DNA of 10,342 nt from Thomasclavelia sp. (GCA_020024765.1 JAHHTG010000040.1:1-10342); one strand, 5' to 3'; counted from the stretch's first letter, positions 1 to 8,856 are shown. A program made the numbers and translations. Notes: generated by a model not told the origin, from the sequence alone.

Positions 1-337
1 TATCAAAGGTACAAGCGCAAAATTGAATCTCACGGACATTGTCATAAACTTCTTGATATCCAAAACATTTAACATCTTTGAATCTGGTAGTATCTTTTAG
101 CAATTTTAAGAGTTCTAAATCGTCTTTATGACGATAGGTTTGTTTATCGGCTGACTGATTTAAGAAAGCGATTATTGCATCGTTTAAATTAATGTGCTCA
201 TTTAAATTTGAAGGAATTATTCCATCAAAATGAGCATATAAAAAACATGCTAGTACTAAACTATCAACCTCGTTAAATGGGTCAGCATCAAAAGATAAAT
301 CTTTACGCCAATTTAAATAATCATAGATATTTGTCAT
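1..337 (-). CDS. DUF2974 (Mbeg1-like) alpha/beta-hydrolase family protein, partial (N-terminal 112 residues)
   Basis: This reading frame starts at ATG 337-335 and is open to the left edge, so only the N-terminal 112 codons are present. It begins MTNIYDYLNWRKDLSFD, followed by DPFNEVDSLVLACFLYAHFDGI. That pattern (short N-terminus, YL-W-DLSF, D-FNEVD-L, then an acidic helical region) is what I remember for DUF2974/Mbeg1-like proteins, a lipase-like alpha/beta-hydrolase family common in Firmicutes. The Ser-Asp-His catalytic residues would lie beyond the window, so no activity can be claimed. The ATG lies one base after the TAA of the upstream HAD gene, and its only candidate ribosome binding site (weak AAAGAA) is inside that gene, so translation is probably coupled. 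The family call rests on recall of the N-terminal pattern. Confidence 0.75.
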   Translation of the reverse strand, partial: MTNIYDYLNWRKDLSFDADPFNEVDSLVLACFLYAHFDGIIPSNLNEHINLNDAIIAFLNQSADKQTYRHKDDLELLKLLKDTTRFKDVKCFGYQEVYDNVREIQFCACTFD

Positions 338-338
338 A

Positions 339-1001
339 TTATTTCTTTAGATATTCAATTAAATCCGCTAGGTGATTAATGGTCGGTACAAAAGTGCCAT
401 ATGTTCGTTTGCGATCATTGTTAAGCAATAAATACTGCATATTAGCGTGATAAGCTCCAATTATATCATTATAGAAGACATCGCCAATATAAAGGCATTC
501 TTCAGGCTTTAGGTTTAATTTATTTGCAATATAGATAAAAGCTTTCGGATTAGGTTTCCAAACGCCAGATTCTTCAGATACAGCAACATAATCAAAATAA
601 TGGCGAATGCCGGTTTGATTGATCTTCATCATTTGTGTTTCTGTGTTGCCGTTTGTTAAAATTGCTAATTTATAGTTGGTATGTTCTTTAAGATAGGACA
701 ATAAAGGAATTGTGTTGGCATCTAAAACAGTAAAAGGTGCCATATAATGGCTTAAGTGTTTGAAGTCTTGAGTCAGTTCTTCTTTGTTAAAATCATAGAG
801 TTTAACTAATTGCTCAATAATATAGGTTTTAGGGCTGGTCCCATATTCATCCATAGTCATAATACGTTGAATGATGGCTTCTTGGTCCATTAAAGAAAGG
901 GTAGGTGCATGTTTTTTAACTAGCATCTTAGCGCCTTCGTATAAAGCTATGGAACGATCGGTTAGTGTGTAATCGAAATCGAAGATAATTCCTTTAAGCA
1001 T
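339..1001 (-). CDS. HAD-superfamily hydrolase (phosphatase with C1 cap)
   Basis: This 220-residue haloacid-dehalogenase-type phosphohydrolase is probably a soluble cytoplasmic phosphatase acting on a small phosphorylated metabolite. All four HAD motifs are visible: motif I DFDYT with nucleophile Asp8 and acid/base Asp10, motif II ILTNG with Thr116, motif III Lys149 in VWKPNP, and motif IV GDVFYND with Asp174 and Asp179. The alpha-helical stretch at about residues 15-95 fits a C1 cap, as in YjjG-like nucleotidases and phosphoglycolate phosphatases; the substrate cannot be told from sequence. The gene lies downstream of the tuf terminator and is read separately. It has no Shine-Dalgarno, but a perfect TATAAT ends 6 nt before the ATG, suggesting a leaderless mRNA. 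The DUF2974 gene follows after one base, so the two likely form an operon. Confidence 0.9.
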   Translation of the reverse strand: MLKGIIFDFDYTLTDRSIALYEGAKMLVKKHAPTLSLMDQEAIIQRIMTMDEYGTSPKTYIIEQLVKLYDFNKEELTQDFKHLSHYMAPFTVLDANTIPLLSYLKEHTNYKLAILTNGNTETQMMKINQTGIRHYFDYVAVSEESGVWKPNPKAFIYIANKLNLKPEECLYIGDVFYNDIIGAYHANMQYLLLNNDRKRTYGTFVPTINHLADLIEYLKK

Positions 1002-1007
1002 AAATTA

Positions 1008-1036
1008 ATTATAGGGGATAAAACTCTAAAATAAAA
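1008..1036 (-). promoter_or_regulatory. Probable promoter of the HAD-DUF2974 pair (leaderless)
   Basis: On the minus strand a perfect -10 box TATAAT covers 1013-1008. Six bases (TAATTT) separate it from the ATG at 1001, so the expected start of transcription is at or next to the A of the ATG. The -35 region at 17-bp spacing (TTTTAT, 1036-1031) is weak. It lies between the tuf terminator and the HAD start, which is where a new promoter is needed. Confidence 0.5.
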
Positions 1037-1044
1037 GGTGAGGC

Positions 1045-1082
1045 AAAATAAAAAAACACTAAAGATAAACTTTAGTGTTTTT
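1045..1082 (-). terminator. Intrinsic terminator of the str operon (after tuf)
   Basis: Positions 1052-1064 and 1070-1082 form a perfect 13-bp stem (minus-strand arms AAAAACACTAAAG and CTTTAGTGTTTTT) with a 5-base loop. On the minus strand it is followed by a U-rich tract (1051-1045). It starts 24 nt after the tuf stop codon and separates the str operon from the HAD gene. Confidence 0.9.
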
Positions 1083-1105
1083 GTAAACATTGATTGTTAG
1101 GTTAA

Positions 1106-2290
1106 TTACTTAATGATTTCAGTAACGTTACCAGAACCAACTGTACGTCCACCTTCACGGATAGAGAACTTAGTACCGTTTTCTAGAGCGATAGGAGCGA
1201 TTAATTCTACACTCATTTCAACGTGGTCACCAGGCATAACCATTTCTGTTCCTTCAGGAAGAGTGATTACACCAGTAACGTCTGTTGTACGGAAGTAGAA
1301 TTGAGGACGGTAGTTAGATACGAATGGAGTATGACGTCCGCCTTCTTCTTTAGTTAGGATGTACACTTGAGCTTTGAAGTTAGTGTGAGGAGTAACTGTA
1401 CCAGGTTTAGCTAATACTTGTCCTCTTTCGATTTCGTCACGGTTAACACCACGAAGTAATGCACCGATATTGTCACCAGCTTCAGCTTGGTCTAATTGTT
1501 TGTGGAACATTTCAAGACCTGTAATTACAGTCTTACGAGTTTCCTTAATACCAACGATTTCAGCTTCATCGTTGATGTGAGCGATACCACGTTCAACACG
1601 CCCTGTAGCTACTGTACCACGACCAGAGATTGTGAATACGTCTTCTACTGACATTAAGAATGGTTTATCAGTTGCACGAACTGGATCAGGGATGTAAGCA
1701 TCAACAGCATCCATTAATTCATCAATTCTTTGACCCCACTTTTCATCACCTTGTAATGAACCGTAAGCAGAACCACGAATTACTGGGCAGTTATCACCGT
1801 CGAAACCGTATTCGTTTAATAATTCACGAACTTCCATTTCAACTAAGTCGATTAATTCTTCATCATCAACAAGATCGCACTTGTTTAAGAATACAACGAT
1901 GTTAGGAACACCAACTTGACGAGCAAGTAGGATATGTTCACGAGTTTGAGGCATTGGTCCATCAGTTGCAGCAACTACTAGGATAGCACCATCCATTTGT
2001 GCAGCACCTGTGATCATGTTCTTAACGTAGTCAGCGTGTCCTGGGCAGTCAACGTGAGCGTAGTGACGTGTAGCTGTTTGGTATTCTACGTGAGCAGTAT
2101 TGATAGTGATACCACGAGTCTTTTCTTCTGGAGCACCATCGATTTGGTCGTATGCCTTAGCTTCAGCGAAGCCCTTAGTAGCTAAACGGTTAGTAATAGC
2201 GGCAGTTAAAGTTGTTTTACCATGGTCAACGTGTCCGATTGTACCGATGTTAACATGGGTTTTCGATCTGTCAAATTTTTCTTTTGCCAT
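1106..2290 (-). CDS. tuf: Translation elongation factor Tu
   Basis: EF-Tu is the GTPase that delivers aminoacyl-tRNA to the ribosomal A site. The frame is complete at 394 residues, the usual length. Domain 1 carries G1 GHVDHGKT (19-26), the switch I RGITI at 59-63, G3 DCPGH (81-85), G4 NKCD (136-139) and G5 GSA (173-175). Domains 2 and 3 follow from about residue 205, including the [13 protein letters not shown] and MVMPGD segments, and the protein ends in GNVTEIIK. The start is fixed by AGGAGGA (2301-2307), 10 nt before the ATG. It is the last gene of the str operon, 65 bp after fusA, with a probable extra promoter in that gap and a strong terminator downstream. Nothing unusual is seen in the protein. 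Confidence 0.98.
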   Translation of the reverse strand: MAKEKFDRSKTHVNIGTIGHVDHGKTTLTAAITNRLATKGFAEAKAYDQIDGAPEEKTRGITINTAHVEYQTATRHYAHVDCPGHADYVKNMITGAAQMDGAILVVAATDGPMPQTREHILLARQVGVPNIVVFLNKCDLVDDEELIDLVEMEVRELLNEYGFDGDNCPVIRGSAYGSLQGDEKWGQRIDELMDAVDAYIPDPVRATDKPFLMSVEDVFTISGRGTVATGRVERGIAHINDEAEIVGIKETRKTVITGLEMFHKQLDQAEAGDNIGALLRGVNRDEIERGQVLAKPGTVTPHTNFKAQVYILTKEEGGRHTPFVSNYRPQFYFRTTDVTGVITLPEGTEMVMPGDHVEMSVELIAPIALENGTKFSIREGGRTVGSGNVTEIIK

Positions 2291-2321
2291 TTTGCAAAAT
2301 TCCTCCTATTTTTTCTACTTT

Positions 2322-2350
2322 ATTTTAAGATAAACGCTTCTAAAATGCAA
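2322..2350 (-). promoter_or_regulatory. Probable internal promoter for tuf
   Basis: In the 65-bp gap between fusA and tuf the minus strand reads TTGCAT (2350-2345), a 17-bp spacer, then TAAAAT (2327-2322). The -10 matches consensus at 5 of 6 positions; the -35 matches only its TTG. Transcription would start near 2315, giving a leader of about 25 nt that just includes the AGGAGGA site. Separate tuf promoters inside str operons are known from other bacteria, and EF-Tu is needed in excess over the other products. Confidence 0.5.
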
Positions 2351-2355
2351 TTAAA

Positions 2356-4449
2356 TTAGTCTTTAGCGTTCTTTTTAATAATTTCTTCTGCAATGCTCTT
2401 TGGAACTTCTGCATAGTGGTCCATTTGCATTACATAAGTACCACGACCTTGTGTGAATGAACGAAGGTCAGTAGCGTATCCGAACATTTCTGAAAGTGGA
2501 ACGAATGATCTAACAACGATAGCGTTTCCTCTTTCTTCTTGGTCACGGATTTGACCACGACGTTTAGTAACGTCACCCATAATTGAACCTAAGTATTCTT
2601 GAGGTGCAACGATTTCAACACTCATAATTGGTTCAAGGATTACTGGTTTACATTTCTTAGCAGCTTCTTTTAAAGCTAATGAAGCAGCCATCTTGAAGGC
2701 CATTTCTGAAGAGTCGACTTCATGGTATGAACCATCGAATAATGTTGCTTTGATATCTACAACTGGGTAACCAGCTTGTAAACCGTTGTTTAATGCAGCA
2801 GTTAAACCATCTTGTACTGGCTTGATGTATTCTCTTGGAACACTACCACCAACAACTGCATCGATAAATTCGAAGCCTTTACCTTCTTCATTTGGTTCAA
2901 ACTTGATCCAAACGTGACCGTATTGACCACGACCACCAGATTGTCTTACGAACTTACCTTCACATTCAGCAGCTTGACGAATTGTTTCACGGAATGCAAC
3001 TTGAGGAGCACCTACAGCACATTCAACTTTGAATTCACGTTTCATACGGTCAACGATGATATCAAGGTGAAGTTCACCCATACCAGCGATGATTGTTTGA
3101 CCTGTTTCTTCATCAGTGTAAGTCTTGAATGTTGGATCTTCTTCAGCTAATTTAGCTAAAGCTAAGCCCATCTTATCAGAGTCAGCCTTTGTCTTAGGTT
3201 CTACTGACATTTGGATAACTGGTTCTGGGAATACCATGTTTTCAAGGATGATTGGATATTTTTCATCACATAGAGTATCACCAGTAGTTGTGTTCTTTAA
3301 ACCTACTACAGCAGCGATGTTACCTGCATCAACTTCGCTAATTTCAGTACGGTGGTTAGCGTGCATTTGAAGAATACGTCCGAATCTTTCACGAGTATCC
3401 TTAGTAGCGTTTAAGATGTAACTACCAGATGTGCAGATACCTGAATAAACACGGAAGAATGTTAAACGACCAACGAATGGGTCAGTCATAACCTTGAATG
3501 CTAATGCACTGAATGGTTCTTTATCATCAGCGTGTCTTTCAACTTCTGTACCATCAGGTAATGTACCCTTAATAGCAGGGATATCAAGTGGAGAAGGTAA
3601 GTATTCGATGATTGCATCTAGTAATAATTGAATACCCTTGTTCTTGTATGCACTACCACATAATACTGGGAAGAATTCTGAAGTTAAAACTGCTTTACGA
3701 ATAGCAGCCTTGATTTCAGCTGCAGTAACTTCTTCGCCTTCTAAGACTTTCATCATTAAATCATCATCGAAATCAGCTACCATTTCGATTAGTTCATTTC
3801 TTAATGATTCAACTTCGTCTTTATATTGATCTTCAACTTCAGAAACAGTGTAGTTTCCTAAGTCATCAGTATACATATATTCTTTACGTTCAACGATATC
3901 GATGATACCTCTGAATGTATTTTCAGCACCAATTGGGAATTGAATAGCTGCAGCTTTTGCATCTAAACGGTTACCAATTGAACGAACTGACATCATAAAG
4001 TCAGCACCTGTTGCATCCATTTTGTTAGAGAATACAATACGTGGAACTTTATATTGTGATGCTTGACGCCAAACAGTTTCTGTTTGAGGTTCAACACCAG
4101 CTTTTGAGTCTAATACTGTAACTGCACCATCTAGTACACGTAGAGAACGTTCAACTTCAACAGTGAAGTCTACGTGTCCTGGAGTATCGATGATGTTGAA
4201 ACGAGTATAAGGTAATTGTTTTTCAGATCCTGCCCAGAAAGCTGTTGTAGCAGCAGAAGTAATTGTGATACCTCTTTCTGCTTCTTGAGCCATCCAGTCC
4301 ATTTGTGAAGCACCATCGTGTGTTTCACCGATCTTATGGATTTTACCAGTGAAGTAAAGGATACGTTCTGTACATGTTGTCTTACCGGCATCGATGTGAG
4401 CCATGATACCGATATTTCTAGTATTTTCTAGAGCGAATTCACGTGCCAT
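2356..4449 (-). CDS. fusA: Translation elongation factor G
   Basis: EF-G is the GTPase that drives translocation and, with ribosome recycling factor, splits ribosomes. It is complete at 697 residues, a typical length. The G domain has AHIDAGKT (17-24), RGITI (59-63), DTPGH (88-92) and NKMD (142-145). Later domains show conserved segments such as [16 protein letters not shown] and the C-terminal block ending GRGTYVMQ with an acidic-basic tail. The position within the str operon supports fusA rather than a tetracycline-resistance or EF-G2 paralogue. The start has AAGGA (4456-4460) 6 nt upstream of the ATG, in the 15-bp gap after rpsG. The gene product is the target of fusidic acid in this family; no resistance change can be judged here. 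Confidence 0.98.
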   Translation of the reverse strand: MAREFALENTRNIGIMAHIDAGKTTCTERILYFTGKIHKIGETHDGASQMDWMAQEAERGITITSAATTAFWAGSEKQLPYTRFNIIDTPGHVDFTVEVERSLRVLDGAVTVLDSKAGVEPQTETVWRQASQYKVPRIVFSNKMDATGADFMMSVRSIGNRLDAKAAAIQFPIGAENTFRGIIDIVERKEYMYTDDLGNYTVSEVEDQYKDEVESLRNELIEMVADFDDDLMMKVLEGEEVTAAEIKAAIRKAVLTSEFFPVLCGSAYKNKGIQLLLDAIIEYLPSPLDIPAIKGTLPDGTEVERHADDKEPFSALAFKVMTDPFVGRLTFFRVYSGICTSGSYILNATKDTRERFGRILQMHANHRTEISEVDAGNIAAVVGLKNTTTGDTLCDEKYPIILENMVFPEPVIQMSVEPKTKADSDKMGLALAKLAEEDPTFKTYTDEETGQTIIAGMGELHLDIIVDRMKREFKVECAVGAPQVAFRETIRQAAECEGKFVRQSGGRGQYGHVWIKFEPNEEGKGFEFIDAVVGGSVPREYIKPVQDGLTAALNNGLQAGYPVVDIKATLFDGSYHEVDSSEMAFKMAASLALKEAAKKCKPVILEPIMSVEIVAPQEYLGSIMGDVTKRRGQIRDQEERGNAIVVRSFVPLSEMFGYATDLRSFTQGRGTYVMQMDHYAEVPKSIAEEIIKKNAKD

Positions 4450-4464
4450 CTTATATCCTTCCTA

Positions 4465-4935
4465 CTACCAGCGGTAATGAGCAAATGCTTTATTTGCTTC
4501 AGCCATCTTATGAGTATCGTCTTTCTTCTTTACAGAAGCACCACTACCATTTGCAGCATCCATGATTTCATTAGCTAAACGTTGTTCCATTGTCTTTTCA
4601 CTTCTTAAACGTGAATAGTTAACAATCCAACGAAGACCTAATGTTAATCTTCTTTCATCAGATACTTCAACTGGTACTTGGTAGTTTGCACCACCAACAC
4701 GTCTTACTTTTAATTCTAATTCAGGCATAACATTGTCTAGTGCTTTTTCGAACACTTCCATTGGTTGTTGTCCTGTTTTCTTTTCTACAATGTCAAATGC
4801 ATTGTAAAGAATGTTTTGAGCTACGCCCTTTTTACCATCAATCATGATTTTGTTGACTAAACGCGTAACTAATTTAGAGTTATAAATTGGATCTACTAAT
4901 ACATCTCTTTTTGCAATATGTCCTTTTCTTGGCAT
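4465..4935 (-). CDS. rpsG: 30S ribosomal protein S7
   Basis: S7 binds the 3' major domain of 16S rRNA, starts assembly of the 30S head and lies near the E-site tRNA. The frame is 156 residues, exactly the usual bacterial length, with the family patterns MPRKG at the start, [25 protein letters not shown] at about residues 78-91, [10 protein letters not shown] and a C-terminus [15 protein letters not shown]. It starts 19 bp after rpsL with AAAGGAGA (4941-4948) upstream, and its TAG stop lies 15 bp before fusA. In E. coli S7 represses its own operon by binding the rpsL-rpsG gap. Here that gap is only 19 bp, too short for the E. coli type of site, so any autoregulation would need another element, perhaps the rpsL leader. 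Confidence 0.98.
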   Translation of the reverse strand: MPRKGHIAKRDVLVDPIYNSKLVTRLVNKIMIDGKKGVAQNILYNAFDIVEKKTGQQPMEVFEKALDNVMPELELKVRRVGGANYQVPVEVSDERRLTLGLRWIVNYSRLRSEKTMEQRLANEIMDAANGSGASVKKKDDTHKMAEANKAFAHYRW

Positions 4936-4954
4936 TTTAATCTCCTTTCATGAT

Positions 4955-5368
4955 TTACTTTTTAGGCTTTTTAGTTCCGTATAATGAACGCCCTTGTTTT
5001 CTTTCGTTAACACCAGCGCAGTCTAAAGTACCACGTACGATATGATAACGAACACCTGGTAAGTCTTTTACACGACCTCCACGGATTAAAACAACACTAT
5101 GTTCTTGTAAGTTATGGCCGATACCAGGGATATAAGCTGTAACTTCCATACCGTTTGATAAACGAACACGAGCGTATTTTCTTAAAGCTGAGTTTGGTTT
5201 CTTAGGTGTCATTGTTCCAACACGAGTACATACACCTCTCTTTTGAGGAGATGAAAGAGTGATTGGAGTAGACTTCATAGTGTTATATCCTCTGTTTAAT
5301 GCAGGAGACTTTGACTTGTAAGTCTTAGCTGAACGACCTTTTCTAACCAATTGGTTAATTGTTGGCAT
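4955..5368 (-). CDS. rpsL: 30S ribosomal protein S12
   Basis: S12 sits in the decoding centre and controls accuracy. At 137 residues it is the longer Gram-positive form (E. coli has 124), with the extra residues before the conserved loop TPKKPNS (54-60). The lysines that change in streptomycin resistance are wild type: Lys57 in TPKKPNS and Lys101 in the [10 protein letters not shown] loop, with Pro104 also intact. Asp102 is the residue modified by RimO in species that have it. The C-terminus [12 protein letters not shown] is typical. It is the first gene of the str operon, with AAAGGAAAG just upstream of the ATG and a leader of about 100 nt with two hairpins. Confidence 0.98.
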   Translation of the reverse strand: MPTINQLVRKGRSAKTYKSKSPALNRGYNTMKSTPITLSSPQKRGVCTRVGTMTPKKPNSALRKYARVRLSNGMEVTAYIPGIGHNLQEHSVVLIRGGRVKDLPGVRYHIVRGTLDCAGVNERKQGRSLYGTKKPKK

Positions 5369-5395
5369 TATTCTCTTTCCTTTCTTTCTTCATAT

Positions 5396-5453
5396 GCACA
5401 CATTTCCATGTGTACCAAAACCTAGTTTAATATATCGATTCCTTTCGGAACCG
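5396..5453 (-). promoter_or_regulatory. rpsL leader with two small hairpins
   Basis: The roughly 100-nt untranslated leader of the str operon (about 5469-5369) contains two hairpins in transcript order. The first (5453-5436) is a 7-bp stem, CGGTTCC/GGAATCG with one G-U pair, closed by a GAAA tetraloop of the GNRA class. The second (5415-5396) is an 8-bp stem, GTACACAT/ATGTGTGC with one G-U pair and a GGAA loop, ending about 10 nt before the ribosome binding site. Neither is followed by a U-tract, so they are not terminators. They could be a binding site for S7 or S12, or mRNA-stabilising structures; this is inference. Confidence 0.5.
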
Positions 5454-5475
5454 TATTTATCGCTAAGCACAATTA

Positions 5476-5504
5476 ATATTAAACTTGTATCAACCTAAAG
5501 TCAA
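5476..5504 (-). promoter_or_regulatory. Promoter of the str operon
   Basis: The minus strand shows TTGACT (5504-5499), a 17-bp spacer and TAATAT (5481-5476). The -35 matches consensus at 5 of 6 positions and the -10 at 4 of 6. Transcription would start near 5469, about 100 nt before rpsL. The DNA upstream of the -35 is T-rich on this strand, which could act as an UP-like element. Confidence 0.75.
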
Positions 5505-5751
5505 TATAAAAAATTCAAAAATAAGCGATATTCAAGCCTTTTTAACACATTTGATACACCCGGTCCTGTGTCTGAACTATTTTTGATTATTTTGGAATAA
5601 TAAACATGAGATTTTATCTTTACTTTTTAATTAAATGATAAAAATATCGATGATATTTATAGCTTAAAGTGGTTATAAATAAATTTAAAAAACTTTATGA
5701 TGTGACTTTATTGTATTGAGTTATCTTGATAATTTTTGATTAATTAATAAG
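5505..5751. other. AT-rich intergenic region without a gene
   Basis: This stretch between the str promoter and the tRNA-Arg terminator has no open frame with a ribosome binding site on either strand and no RNA gene I can recognise. It holds short AT-rich inverted repeats: AAATATC/GATATTT with a 3-bp gap (5642-5658) and ATTTATA/TATAAAT with a 12-bp gap (5655-5680). Such repeats are expected by chance at this base composition. No attachment-site repeat of the neighbouring tRNA end was found. Confidence 0.5.
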
Positions 5752-5780
5752 AAAAAACCTTCAGATTGCTCTGAAGGTTT
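5752..5780 (-). terminator. Intrinsic terminator of the tRNA-Arg gene
   Basis: An 11-bp perfect stem (5755-5765 with 5770-5780) has a GCAA loop on the minus-strand RNA, followed by a run of six U. It begins 11 nt after the encoded CCA end of the tRNA, so the tRNA is a single-gene transcript. Confidence 0.9.
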
Positions 5781-5791
5781 AATATTTAAGA

Positions 5792-5868
5792 TGGCGTCCA
5801 CGGAGGGACTCGAACCCCCGACCGTACGCTTAGAAGGCGTATGCTCTATCCAGCTGAGCTACGTAGAC
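5792..5868 (-). tRNA. tRNA-Arg (anticodon UCU)
   Basis: The minus strand folds into a complete cloverleaf of 77 nt including an encoded CCA. The acceptor stem is GTCTACG/CGTGGAC with one G-U pair, the D stem GCTC/GAGC, the anticodon stem TACGC/GCGTA around loop CTTCTAA, and the T stem GGGGG/CCCTC with one G-U pair and loop TTCGAGT. Bases 34-36 are TCT, which reads AGA and AGG, the arginine codons favoured in AT-rich genomes. The discriminator base is G. The gene stands alone with its own promoter and terminator. It is not a substrate of the neighbouring queuosine enzymes, which act on tRNAs with G at position 34. Confidence 0.97.
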
Positions 5869-5882
5869 ACATTTCTTGCTTA

Positions 5883-5914
5883 AGTATACTATCAAAGAAT
5901 GTCATAAATTGCAA
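5883..5914 (-). promoter_or_regulatory. Possible promoter of tRNA-Arg
   Basis: The minus strand has TTGCAA (5914-5909) with two overlapping -10 candidates: TAGTAT (5891-5886, spacing 17) and the better hexamer TATACT (5888-5883, spacing 20). Either would start transcription a few bases upstream of the mature tRNA 5' end at 5868. Which -10 is used cannot be decided from sequence. Confidence 0.45.
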
Positions 5915-5946
5915 GTCTTTATGCAAAACTTGCCGTATGTGCCTCT

Positions 5947-5975
5947 AAAAGAAAGCACTATCGGTTGATAGTGCT
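5947..5975 (-). terminator. Intrinsic terminator of the tgt-queA-queH operon
   Basis: A 9-bp perfect stem AGCACTATC/GATAGTGCT (5975-5967 with 5962-5954 on the minus strand) with a 4-base loop is followed by TTTCTTTT. The first two bases of the stem are the AG of the queH TAG stop codon (5976-5974), so the terminator starts inside the stop codon. Confidence 0.85.
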
Positions 5976-6660
5976 AGTTTTTCTTATTAGATGGTTCAAG
6001 TTCGAGTTGTTGGCCGAGTGTTTCTTCTTCAGAAATTAACTTTTCTTGATTTTTGACTTTATTTAAATAATCAGCCAAGGAATAGACACAACCACAGTAT
6101 GGTTGGTGATACAAATCAATCTCAGCATTTAACTCGCGATTTTTATCGATACCACCACGTTTTTTAAAGTCGTTATGTAGAAATTTAACTCGATGGTTAA
6201 AGTGCGCTTCGAGTTTTTCACCGATGTGGTTAATATAGTTGGCATTCTTATGATTAGAAATCGACATAATCGTTGTGCAGTAATCAAACTTGTGTTCAAT
6301 CGCATATTCAAAAGCTTCTTTCATGCGCAAACTATAACACATGACACATCGTTCCATACCTTCTTTTGCGTTTGCATATTTGCCTAGTTTCACATTGAAA
6401 GATGAGTCATATTTTGGAACGATTAAATCAATATCAGTATCAAGCATCTTTAGATAACGTTCAAGTTCACCAAGCCTTTTTTCGTATTCGCTATAAGGAT
6501 AGATATTAGAGTTGGTATAAAGAATCGTAATCTTAAAGTATTGATTCAATAATCTTAAAGGATAGACACTGCACACACCACAACAAACATGAAGCAAAAG
6601 GGTAGGGCGACCTTTAAGTTTGCTAATTTCTTTTTGAAAAAGTTGATCGTAGTTATTCAT
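5974..6660 (-). CDS. queH: Epoxyqueuosine reductase QueH
   Basis: QueH (DUF208 family) reduces epoxyqueuosine in tRNA to queuosine, the last step of the pathway, and replaces the unrelated QueG in many Gram-positives. The 228-residue protein has the family cysteines: HVCCGVC (Cys26, 27, 30), ERCVMC (Cys105, 108) and PYCGC (Cys189, 191), which bind iron-sulfur and metal in characterised members. I chose ATG 6660, which overlaps the queA stop by 8 bases (ATGAATAA) and implies coupled translation. The same frame extends to TTG 6684 and GTG 6681, but those lack a ribosome binding site. The last 20 residues are acidic-polar and look like a variable tail. The TAG stop is part of the terminator stem. 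It is the third gene of the queuosine operon. Confidence 0.93.
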   Translation of the reverse strand: MNNYDQLFQKEISKLKGRPTLLLHVCCGVCSVYPLRLLNQYFKITILYTNSNIYPYSEYEKRLGELERYLKMLDTDIDLIVPKYDSSFNVKLGKYANAKEGMERCVMCYSLRMKEAFEYAIEHKFDYCTTIMSISNHKNANYINHIGEKLEAHFNHRVKFLHNDFKKRGGIDKNRELNAEIDLYHQPYCGCVYSLADYLNKVKNQEKLISEEETLGQQLELEPSNKKN

Positions 6661-7680
6661 TGTCGATAAACATGCTATCACCAAATGAGAAGAAACGATA
6701 TTTTTCTTTAATTGCTACATCGTAAGCGTGTAGAATCATTTCGCGTGAGCAGAATGCGCTAATCATCATAATCAAAGTAGACTTTGGTAGATGAAAGTTT
6801 GTGATTTGAGCATCAATCGCTTTGAATTCATATGGTGGATAAATAAAGATATTAGTTTCGCCACTGCATGCTTTAAATGTGCCATATTTGGCCATGATTG
6901 TTTCTAGAGTTCTTGTTGAAGTTGTGCCAACTGCAATAATACGACGGCCTTCAGCTTTTGCTTGATTTAAGTGATCGGCTGTCTCTTGGTTCATTGAGTA
7001 ATATTCATAGTGCATGTTGTGTTTTTCAACAACAGTTTCTTTAACCGGTTTAAATGTACCTAAACCAACGTGAAGAGTAATTTCTTCGATTTGAACACCC
7101 TTAGCCTTGATAATTTCATCAAGTTCTTTGGTAAAGTGTAAACCAGCTGTTGGACAAGCTGCACTACCATTAATTTTGGCGTAAGTTGTTTGATAACGAT
7201 CATTATCAGTTAACTTTTCGTGGATATATGGTGGTAATGGCATACTTCCAAGCTTTTCAAGAACCTCTAAGAAAATACCTTCATATTTCATTTTGAAACG
7301 GCGGATGCCTTCATCAAGAACTTCGATGCATGTTGCTTCGATTAAATCGCCACAGTTAATAATTGTACCGAGTTTAATTGCTTTGGCATTACCGCAAAGA
7401 CATTCACAGATATCATTTTCTTCTTGTTTTAGGATTAATAATTCAACAACAGCACCTGTCGGAACCTTAACACCTTTAAGTCTTGCCGGAATAACACGTG
7501 AGTTATTGCGAACCAAGACATCACCTGGTTTTAGATATTCGACAATATCTTTAAAATGGCGGTGATCAATAGCGCCGGTGTTTTTATGAAGTACTAATAA
7601 GCGTGATTCATCACGTTTATCACATGGATGTTGGGCGATTTGCTCAAGGGGCAAATCAAAGTTAAAATCATCAACGTTCA

Positions 7681-7681
<1 letters not shown>
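6653..7681 (-). CDS. queA: S-adenosylmethionine:tRNA ribosyltransferase-isomerase QueA
   Basis: QueA transfers and rearranges the ribosyl group of S-adenosylmethionine onto preQ1 at position 34 of tRNA, giving epoxyqueuosine. The frame is 342 residues, the normal length. Family segments are visible in order: [15 protein letters not shown] at the N-terminus, [28 protein letters not shown] at about residues 173-185, [40 protein letters not shown] and the C-terminal [12 protein letters not shown]. The GSAACPTAG segment has a Cys where I remember Ala as usual (GSVAAPTAG). The ATG overlaps the tgt stop as TAATG, with AAAGAGGA upstream inside tgt, so translation is coupled. Its 3' end overlaps queH. 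Confidence 0.97.
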
Positions 7682-8808
<1,127 letters not shown>

Positions 8809-8824
8809 TTAAATCACCCACAAT

Positions 8825-8853
8825 ATAATACCATAAGTTTATGTTATACTAAA
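8825..8853 (-). promoter_or_regulatory. Extended -10 promoter of the tgt-queA-queH operon
   Basis: The minus strand has TGG directly before TATTAT (8830-8825), an extended -10 with 5 of 6 matches. The -35 at 17-bp spacing (TTTAGT, 8853-8848) is weak. Transcription should start near 8818, at the ribosome binding site itself. It overlaps the promoter of the divergent gene. Confidence 0.6.
8842..8850 (+). promoter_or_regulatory. Extended -10 promoter of the divergent small membrane gene
   Basis: TGT followed by TATACT (8845-8850) forms an extended -10 with no recognisable -35. The gene's ATG begins at 8857, 6 nt after the hexamer, so the transcript should begin at or very near the start codon. 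It is the mirror image of the tgt promoter about position 8837.5. Confidence 0.5.
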
Positions 8854-8856
8854 CAC

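Noticed and set aside
1113..2333. Open plus-strand frames of 61 to 81 codons opposite tuf
   Set aside because: They are antisense shadows of the strongly biased tuf codons, with no ribosome binding site or promoter and no recognisable protein pattern.
2812..3829. Open plus-strand frames opposite fusA, up to 112 codons
   Set aside because: Same cause: they mirror conserved EF-G coding sequence and lack start signals.
5505..5751. Integration scar or attachment site beside the tRNA gene
   Set aside because: No repeat of the tRNA 3' end, integrase fragment or mobile-element remnant was seen; the short AT-rich dyads are expected by chance.
5792..5868. Functional link between tRNA-Arg and the queuosine operon
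   Set aside because: Queuosine is made only in tRNAs with G34 (Asp, Asn, His, Tyr). This tRNA has U34, and both units have their own terminators.
6661..6684. Longer QueH start at TTG 6684 or GTG 6681
   Set aside because: No ribosome binding site precedes them, and ATG 6660 gives the usual stop-start overlap and a normal family N-terminus.
8809..8824. preQ1 riboswitch ahead of tgt
   Set aside because: The predicted leader is only about 10 nt, too short for any known preQ1 class.
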